Shown here in pieces: positions 58,734 through 64,000 of a stretch of DNA of 64,000 bases. The notes beneath the pieces are model-generated. The model worked only from the letters and a program-made list of their open reading frames with translations, was not told the DNA's origin and ran no database searches. The translations under genes and the position numbers were made by a program. How positions within the stretch are numbered: position 1 is the stretch's first letter; every line of letters starts with the position of its first letter. The DNA is from Pullichristensenella sp002068815 (GTDB lineage: Bacteria > Bacillota > Clostridia > Christensenellales > Aristaeellaceae): NCBI GenBank assembly GCA_040772885.1, contig JAXGXF010000006.1, positions 1 to 64,000 of the forward strand, written 5' to 3'.

Positions 58734-60188
58734 ATGGCGGCGATTCGGGAGGGGCTTACCTTTGACGACGTGCTGCTGATACCGCGCAAGAGCAGCGTGC
58801 TCCCCAAGGAAGTCGACACCTCGGTGGAACTTTGCAGGGGAATCCGGCTGAACATCCCGCTCATGAGCGCGGCGATGGATACCGTAACCGACGCCCGTCT
58901 GGCCATCGCGATCGCGCGCGAGGGCGGACTGGGCGTCATTCATAAGAACATGTCGATCGAGGAGCAGGCGGCGCAGGTGGACAAGGTCAAGCGTTCCGAG
59001 AACGGCGTCATCACCGATCCCTTCTTCCTCTCGCCCGACCACCTCGTCGCGGACGCGCAGGAATTGATGTCCCGCTACCGCATCTCCGGCGTCCCGATCA
59101 CCGAAAACGGCAAGCTCGTCGGCATACTCACGAACCGCGACCTCCGGTTCGAGACCGACTTCACCAAGAAGATCTCCGAAGTCATGACCTCCGAAAACCT
59201 CGTGACCGCGCCGGTCGGCACGACGCTCGACATGGCGCGCAACATCCTCGCGAAGCACCGCATCGAGAAGCTGCCGCTCGTCGACGAGAACTTCATGCTG
59301 CGCGGGCTGATCACGATCAAGGACATCCAAAAGACGATGAAGTACCCGTACTCCGCGAAGGACGCAAACGGCAGGCTGCTCTGCGCCGCGGCCGTCGGCG
59401 TGACGCGCGACCTCATGCACCGCGCCGAGGCGCTGGTGCGCGCGAAGGTGGACATGATTGCGCTCGACACCGCGCACGGCCACTCGGCGGGCGTGCTGCA
59501 CGCGGTCGAGGTTGTCAAATCGGCGTACCCCGACCTCCCGGTCATCGCCGGCAACGTCGCGACCGCCGACGCGACGCACGATTTGATCCTGGCCGGCGCG
59601 GACGTCGTCAAGGTCGGCATCGGCCCGGGCTCGATCTGCACGACGCGCGTCGTCGCGGGCATCGGCGTCCCGCAGATCACCGCGATCATGGACTGCGCCG
59701 AGGAGGCCGACCGGCACGGCAAGGCGATCATCGCCGACGGCGGCGTCAAGTACTCCGGCGACATCCCGAAGGCGATCGCCGCCGGCGCGAGCGCGGTCAT
59801 GCTGGGGAGCCTGTTCGCCGGCGTCGAGGAGAGCCCCGGCGCGATGGAGATCTTCCAGGGCCGCTCGTTCAAGGTCTACCGCGGCATGGGCTCGATGGCC
59901 GCGATGGCCGAGGGCAGCCGCGACCGGTACTTCCAGGAGGACGAGAAGAAGCTCGTGCCCGAGGGCGTCGAGGGCCGCGTGCCGTACAAGGGGCCGCTGT
60001 CGGAGACGATCTTCCAGCTGGTCGGCGGCCTCCGCTCGTCGATGGGCTACTGCGGCACCCCGAACATACAGTCGCTTCGCACCGACGCCGAGTTCATCCG
60101 CATCACCGGCGCCGGCCTCGTCGAGAGCCACCCGCACGACATCAACATCACGAAGGAAGCGCCGAACTACTCCGTGCGCGCGAACTGA
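58734..60188 (+). CDS. guaB: Inosine-5'-monophosphate dehydrogenase
   Basis: This 484-residue IMPDH has an N-terminal barrel part (EGLTFDDVLLIP, MSAAMDTVTDA), two CBS domains (about 95-210) and the catalytic loop GPGSICTTR with C302. The flap region RYFQEDEKKLVPEGVEG and the potassium site follow. It makes XMP from IMP with NAD in GTP synthesis. The ATG follows GGAGGGG. It is a single-gene unit between two sugar importers; a weak GC hairpin (60201-60218) follows it. Confidence 0.97.
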   Translation: MAAIREGLTFDDVLLIPRKSSVLPKEVDTSVELCRGIRLNIPLMSAAMDTVTDARLAIAIAREGGLGVIHKNMSIEEQAAQVDKVKRSENGVITDPFFLSPDHLVADAQELMSRYRISGVPITENGKLVGILTNRDLRFETDFTKKISEVMTSENLVTAPVGTTLDMARNILAKHRIEKLPLVDENFMLRGLITIKDIQKTMKYPYSAKDANGRLLCAAAVGVTRDLMHRAEALVRAKVDMIALDTAHGHSAGVLHAVEVVKSAYPDLPVIAGNVATADATHDLILAGADVVKVGIGPGSICTTRVVAGIGVPQITAIMDCAEEADRHGKAIIADGGVKYSGDIPKAIAAGASAVMLGSLFAGVEESPGAMEIFQGRSFKVYRGMGSMAAMAEGSRDRYFQEDEKKLVPEGVEGRVPYKGPLSETIFQLVGGLRSSMGYCGTPNIQSLRTDAEFIRITGAGLVESHPHDINITKEAPNYSVRAN

Positions 60189-60327
60189 TCCGCCGACATC
60201 GCGGCCCCGCGGGGCCGCGCTTTGCGCTCCGGCGGGGCGGCTTGGGAGAGGGAGATACCCCCGCCGCCGCCGTCCTTGCAAGGCTGCGCTGTATGCCCGC
60301 GCCCCCATCCCGTCCTGCCCGTTTCAT

Positions 60328-60401
60328 AATTAAAATTAACATACAAATCCGGCAAAATGCCCTTGCGCAATCGTTTGGACATTGCTATAATGTACATATT
60401 G
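60328..60401 (+). repeat. 74-bp promoter/operator cassette, copy 2
   Basis: Matches 51550-51623 at 69 of 74 positions, with no gaps, including the operator, spacer length and -10. Sequence similarity stops on both sides. Confidence 0.85.
60363..60391 (+). promoter_or_regulatory. LacI-controlled promoter P1 of the third sugar importer
   Basis: TTGCGC (60363-60368), a 17-nt spacer and TATAAT (60386-60391), with operator TTGCGCAATCGTTTG covering the -35. Confidence 0.75.
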
Positions 60402-60427
60402 ACCGGTGTCGGCGCGTACTGTACAAT
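60399..60427 (+). promoter_or_regulatory. Second promoter P2 of the third sugar importer
   Basis: TTGACC (60399-60404), a 17-nt spacer and TACAAT (60422-60427). It begins where the duplicated cassette ends and is not present at the LacI gene. Confidence 0.6.
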
Positions 60428-60480
60428 GGAAGCATACGCGCGCGGTTTTCCGCACGGCCGGAGGGCGCACCGCCGCGCGG

Positions 60481-60500
60481 GTTTGCGCAAACGATTGGGC
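60481..60500. promoter_or_regulatory. Downstream LacI-type operator
   Basis: GTTTGCGCAAACGATTGGGC contains GCGCAA-ACGA-TTGGGC, one mismatch from a perfect palindrome. It lies about 85-100 nt downstream of P1, where it could act as a second site for looping or as a roadblock. Confidence 0.6.
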
Positions 60501-60538
60501 ATGATTCCCATCCGAACATCGAAGGAAGTGAAGCGAGG

Positions 60539-62038
60539 GTGACACAGGAACTGATCCGCATGGAAAACATCTCCAAGGAGTTTCCGGGGGTCAAGGCGCT
60601 CAGCGACGTACGCTTCCAACTGAACGCCGGCGAGGTGCACGCGCTGGTCGGCGAAAACGGCGCCGGGAAATCGACGCTGATGAAGGTGCTGACCGGCGTC
60701 TACGCGAAGGACGCGGGCTCGATCTTCCTGCGCGGCGAGCCGGTCGAGATCGGGAGCGTGCGCCAGAGCCAGCAGCTCGGGATCGTGATGATCCACCAGG
60801 AGCTGAACCTGATGAACCACCTGACGGCCGCGCAGAACATCTTCATCGGCCGGGAGGCGCGCCGCGCGGGGCTGTTTTTGCACGATCAGGAGCTGAACCG
60901 CCGCGCGAGGGAGCTGTTTGGGCGCCTGAACGTCGACATCGACCCGACCGTGCGCGTCGGGAGCCTGACGGTCGCGAAGCAGCAGATGGTCGAGATCGCG
61001 AAGGCGCTCTCGTACGACTCGGACGTCTTGATCATGGACGAGCCGACGGCGGCGCTGACCGACAACGAGATCAACGACCTGTTCCGCGTGATCCGGATGC
61101 TGCGCGCCGAGGGCAAGGGAATCATACACATCTCGCACCGGCTCGAGGAACTCAAGCAGATTTCCGACCGCATCACGGTCATGCGCGACGGCGGCTACGT
61201 CGCGACCGTGAACACGCACGAGGTCGACACCGGCGAGATCATCTCGATGATGGTCGGGCGCGAGATATTCATCACGCGCACCGAGCGCGAGGTCCCCGCG
61301 GACGCGAAGGTCGCGCTCGAGGTCCGGAACATCCGCCGCGGGCGCATGGTCAAGGACGTGTCGTTCTCGGTCCGGCAGGGCGAGATACTGGGCATCGCCG
61401 GGCTCGTCGGCGCGGGCCGCACCGAGACCGCGCGCGCGATCTTCGGGGCCGACCGGAAGGCCGGCGGCGAGATATTCGTAAACGGCAAGAAGGTCTCGAT
61501 CAATGCGCCCTCGGACGCTGTTAAGCACGGCATCGCGTATCTGTCCGAGGACCGGAAGCGGTACGGGCTGATGCTGGGGCTCAGCGTCCAGACGAACGCC
61601 TCGATCGCGACGATGCGCCGGTTTCTCACCGGCGGGTTCTTCCTGAGCGACAGGCGCGAGGGCGCGAACGCGCGCAAGATGGTCGGCGAGCTCTCGATCA
61701 AGACGCCGACGCTCCGCCAGCGCGCGCGCTTCCTGTCCGGCGGCAACCAGCAGAAGCTCGTGCTCGCGAAGTGGCTGACGAGGAACTGCGACATTCTGAT
61801 CTTCGACGAGCCGACGCGCGGCATCGACGTCGGCGCGAAGAATGAGATCTACAAGCTGCTCGACCGGCTCGCGGCCGCGGGGAAGGCGATCGTGATGATC
61901 TCCTCGGAGCTCCCGGAGATCATCCGCGTCAGCAACCGCGTGGTCGTCATGTGCGAGGGCAGGATCACCGGCGAGGTAACCGGCGACCGGATCGATCAGG
62001 AGACGATCATGCGGTACGCGACGATGCGAGAGGCATAA
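60539..62038 (+). CDS. Sugar ABC transporter ATPase (RbsA-like, CUT2)
   Basis: This 499-residue protein has two ATPase domains. The first has GENGAGKST, the TVAKQQMVEIAKALS signature region and VLIMDEPTAALTD. The second has GLVGAGRTE, LSGGNQQK and LIFDEPTRGIDVG. The start at GTG 60539 gives VTQELIRMENISKEFPGVKAL; an ATG at 60560 is possible. It is the first gene of the third sugar importer, under LacI-type control. Confidence 0.93.
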   Translation: MTQELIRMENISKEFPGVKALSDVRFQLNAGEVHALVGENGAGKSTLMKVLTGVYAKDAGSIFLRGEPVEIGSVRQSQQLGIVMIHQELNLMNHLTAAQNIFIGREARRAGLFLHDQELNRRARELFGRLNVDIDPTVRVGSLTVAKQQMVEIAKALSYDSDVLIMDEPTAALTDNEINDLFRVIRMLRAEGKGIIHISHRLEELKQISDRITVMRDGGYVATVNTHEVDTGEIISMMVGREIFITRTEREVPADAKVALEVRNIRRGRMVKDVSFSVRQGEILGIAGLVGAGRTETARAIFGADRKAGGEIFVNGKKVSINAPSDAVKHGIAYLSEDRKRYGLMLGLSVQTNASIATMRRFLTGGFFLSDRREGANARKMVGELSIKTPTLRQRARFLSGGNQQKLVLAKWLTRNCDILIFDEPTRGIDVGAKNEIYKLLDRLAAAGKAIVMISSELPEIIRVSNRVVVMCEGRITGEVTGDRIDQETIMRYATMREA

Positions 62039-62056
62039 CGCTTGGAGGCGACAAGT

Positions 62057-63019
62057 ATGACCAAGACAAACAACCGGTCGGCAACCCAGCTGCTTATCAT
62101 CGTGAGCGTTCTGATCGTGATGTTCGCGTTCTTCGCGCTGATGAAGCCGGGGTTCGCGAGCTATATAAACGTGATGACGATCGCGCTGTCCACCTGCGTA
62201 AACGGCCTCTTGGCACTGGGCGTGACGTTCGTCATCACGACGGCGGGCATCGACCTCTCGATCGGCACGACCATGACCTTCAGCTGCGTGATGAGCGGCA
62301 TCGCGTTCACGAGCTGGGGGTTCCCGATCGGCCTCGCGATCGCGTTCGGGTTCCTCGTGGGCGCGGCGTGCGGCGGGACGAGCGGCTTCGCGGTCGCGAA
62401 GATGAAGTTGCCGCCGTTCATCGCGACGCTGGCGATGCAGATGATGACGAAGGGGCTCTCGCTCGTCGTGTCCGGCATCAAGCCCGTGTACTTCACGGCC
62501 GCGCCGAACTACCAGAAGATCGCACTCGGGGGCTTTTTGGGCATCGACGGCTTCTACAACGCGTTCGTGCTGTTCATCCTGGGCATCGCGATCGCCTACG
62601 TGCTGTATTCGAGGACCTTGCTCGGCCGCTACACGCAGGCGATCGGCTCGAACGAGGAATCCGCCCGGCTCTCCGGCATCAACACGACCCGCTGGAAGAT
62701 GCTCGTCTACATGGTGAGCGGCCTGTTCAGCGCGTTCGCGGGGCTGATCATGTCCTCGCGGCTCGGCTCCGCGCAGCCGCAGTTGGGCGCCGGGTACGAG
62801 TCCGAGGCGATCGCCGCGGCGGTCATCGGCGGCACCTCGATGTCCGGCGGCGAGGGCTCGATCCCGGGGACGGTCATCGGCGCGTTCATCATCTCGGTGC
62901 TGACGAACGGCCTCCGCTCGATGGCGGTCACGACCGAGTGGCAGACCGTCGTCACCGGCATGGTGCTCGCGGGCGCCGTGTACTTCGACCTGCTCAGGAA
63001 GCGGGGCAGGGCGAACTGA
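62057..63019 (+). CDS. Sugar ABC transporter permease (RbsC-like)
   Basis: This 320-residue permease has the VTFVITTAGIDLSIGTTMTFS motif region and the loop GRYTQAIGSNEESARLSGIN. Eight to ten membrane segments are predicted. The ATG at 62057 lies eight bases after TTGGAGG; the TTG at 62042 in frame is not needed. A small hairpin and the binding-protein gene follow. Confidence 0.94.
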   Translation: MTKTNNRSATQLLIIVSVLIVMFAFFALMKPGFASYINVMTIALSTCVNGLLALGVTFVITTAGIDLSIGTTMTFSCVMSGIAFTSWGFPIGLAIAFGFLVGAACGGTSGFAVAKMKLPPFIATLAMQMMTKGLSLVVSGIKPVYFTAAPNYQKIALGGFLGIDGFYNAFVLFILGIAIAYVLYSRTLLGRYTQAIGSNEESARLSGINTTRWKMLVYMVSGLFSAFAGLIMSSRLGSAQPQLGAGYESEAIAAAVIGGTSMSGGEGSIPGTVIGAFIISVLTNGLRSMAVTTEWQTVVTGMVLAGAVYFDLLRKRGRAN

Positions 63020-63027
63020 TCCGACTG

Positions 63028-63044
63028 AAACCCCGGCGGGGTTT
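63028..63044 (+). other. Intercistronic hairpin before the third binding protein
   Basis: AAACCCC-GGC-GGGGTTT, a 7-bp stem with no T-run. Confidence 0.5.
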
Positions 63045-63071
63045 AGGTATACAAAAAAGGAGGTTTGAATC

Positions 63072-64000
63072 ATGAAGAAGGTTCTGGTACTGGCTCTGGC
63101 GGTCATGCTGCTTCTGTCGGCCGCGGTTCCCGCGATGGCTACGGCGAAGCCCCTCGAGGGAGGCTTTATCCCGGTGATCCCGCTGGGCGTCGCGCACCAG
63201 TTCTGGCAGGCGGTCAAGATGGGCGCGGAGCAGGCCGCCGAGGAATACGGCGTGACCATCGTGTTCGACGGCCCGCAGGAGGAGACCATGGTCGACAAGC
63301 AGGTCGACATCCTCCGCGCGAACCTGACGAACGAGAACCTGATCGCGGTCTGCATGGCCGCCATCGACGAGCAGTCGGTCCTCACGGACCTGACGGCCGT
63401 CAAGGAGAAGGGCATGCCGGTCGTCGGCTTTGACGCCGGCTGCGGCGCGATCGCCGACGCGCACTGCTCGACGTCCAACTACGCCGCCGGCGAGCTCGCC
63501 GCCCAGAACGCCATCCGCCTTCTGAACGGCGAGGGCAAGATCGCCATCGTCGGCCACTCGCAGACGGTCGTGGACGCGGTCGCGCGCGTCAAGGGCTTCG
63601 TCGACTACATCCAGGCGAACTCGAAGATCGAGATCGTCGACACGCAGTACGGCGACGGCGATCACTTGAAGTCCGCCGACATCGCGAAGTCGATGCTCAT
63701 CGCGAACCCCGACATCGACCTCATCTACGCCTCGAACGAGGGCGCGTGCGTCGGCGCGTACAACGGCCTCAAGGAGATCAACATGATCGGCAAGGTCATG
63801 CTGATCGGCTTCGACTCCTCGGCCGCGATGAAGGCCGGCGTCCGCAACGGCGAAATCGCCGGCGCAATCACGCAGGACCCGGTCGGCATGGGCTACAAGG
63901 CGGTCGCGACCGCGTGCAAGCTCGTGCTCGGCGAGCCGGTTGAGGGAGAAGTGAACGAGAACGGGACCATCGTCGTCGACACGGGCTGCTACTGGTACGA
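63072..64000 (+). CDS. Sugar ABC transporter substrate-binding protein, cut by window edge
   Basis: The first 309 residues of a PBP type I sugar-binding protein are visible, with no stop before the window ends. It starts FIPVIPLGVAHQFWQAVKMG after the signal peptide and has DKQVDILRANLTNENLIAVC, VVGFDAGC and ITQDPVGMGYKAVATA, in the ribose/allose-like group. The signal peptide (MKKVLVLALAVMLLLSAAVP) has an AMA-type site and no lipobox cysteine. AAAGGAGG lies before the ATG. It completes the third CUT2 importer. Confidence 0.93.
   Translation, partial: MKKVLVLALAVMLLLSAAVPAMATAKPLEGGFIPVIPLGVAHQFWQAVKMGAEQAAEEYGVTIVFDGPQEETMVDKQVDILRANLTNENLIAVCMAAIDEQSVLTDLTAVKEKGMPVVGFDAGCGAIADAHCSTSNYAAGELAAQNAIRLLNGEGKIAIVGHSQTVVDAVARVKGFVDYIQANSKIEIVDTQYGDGDHLKSADIAKSMLIANPDIDLIYASNEGACVGAYNGLKEINMIGKVMLIGFDSSAAMKAGVRNGEIAGAITQDPVGMGYKAVATACKLVLGEPVEGEVNENGTIVVDTGCYWY

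Larger units (their letters stand above)
60189..60538. other. 350-nt regulatory region before the third sugar importer
   Basis: There is no gene. It holds a GC hairpin GCGGCCCC-GC-GGGGCCGC (60201-60218), the 74-bp promoter cassette copy 2 (60328-60401), a second promoter (60399-60427) and a further LacI-type operator (60481-60500). A 12-residue or longer upstream peptide cannot be excluded but is not supported. Confidence 0.7.

Noticed and set aside
60167..63478. A 1103-codon minus-strand open frame opposite the third sugar importer
   Set aside because: The two + strand ABC genes and the binding-protein start have clear family motifs and ribosome binding sites. The antisense frame has low-complexity Arg/Ala/Asp composition.
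51673..64000. The second and third sugar importers as a recent tandem duplication
   Set aside because: Gene order differs (binding protein first versus last) and the proteins differ clearly. Only the 74-bp promoter cassette is nearly identical.

Overview
The window looks like a chromosomal segment of a GC-rich Bacillota (Clostridia-type) bacterium. The pointers are a Gram-positive-type LexA box on dinB, the gene order rpmG-secE-nusG-rplK-rplA, a kleisin gene scpA, VanW-type secreted proteins, an Rrf2-iscS-iscU cluster, an HflX with the long N-terminal domain typical of Clostridia, strong AGGAGG ribosome binding sites and many ABC transporters. A gut-type Christensenellales-like lineage is my guess, at low confidence. 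I see no phage genes, insertion sequences or CRISPR array. About 55 protein genes and one tRNA fill almost all of the sequence.

Layout. 1-6.5 kb: an iron-sulfur flavoprotein, SOS-controlled DNA polymerase IV, and a 1336-residue secreted modular protein with four peptidoglycan-binding and four Fn3-like repeats. 6.5-9.6 kb: ribosomal/translocation operon rpmG-secE-nusG-rplK-rplA, ending without rplJL, then a HAD phosphatase. 9.6-12.4 kb: M50 protease, scpA, VanW protein. 12.4-16.5 kb: paaK-iorA-iorB-ACT, a 2-oxoacid ferredoxin oxidoreductase and aryl-CoA ligase operon. 16.8-22.5 kb: oppBCDFA oligopeptide transporter, whose binding protein appears circularly permuted. 22.7-25.1 kb: ABC exporter and tRNA-Ala. 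25.2-30.5 kb: a thiol/persulfide redox region (rhodanese lipoprotein, MsrB, TrxB-like; divergently DUF6132-like, a four-domain persulfide reductase, and a Crp/Fnr regulator), with a CRP/FNR-like palindrome in the divergent promoter. 31.5-39.6 kb: ROK regulator, ChvE-MmsA-MmsB sugar importer, NagB-like isomerase, PfkB kinase, aldose 1-epimerase. 39.6-41.8 kb: small genes, SRAP protease, MerR regulator. 41.9-45.8 kb: iscR-iscS-iscU-hflX. 45.9-51.5 kb: FGGY kinase, a membrane-anchored sigma-like protein, CNNM/CorC protein, CapA protein. 51.6-58.6 kb: LacI regulator, a second sugar ABC importer and a large uncharacterised glycosidase. 58.7-60.2 kb: guaB. 60.3-64 kb: a third sugar ABC importer, cut by the window edge.

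How it fits together. The organism appears to live on peptides and several sugars. It has one peptide importer and three separate CUT2-type sugar importers with local ROK or LacI control. The LacI gene and the third importer share an almost identical 74-bp promoter/operator cassette 8.8 kb apart, and related palindromes lie before the second importer, so one LacI regulon probably covers both. Redox and Fe-S genes suggest an anaerobe.

The most unusual points are the circularly permuted OppA, a 63-bp palindromic element inserted in frame in the HflX GTPase domain, the duplicated promoter cassette, and three binding proteins that lack a lipobox cysteine.
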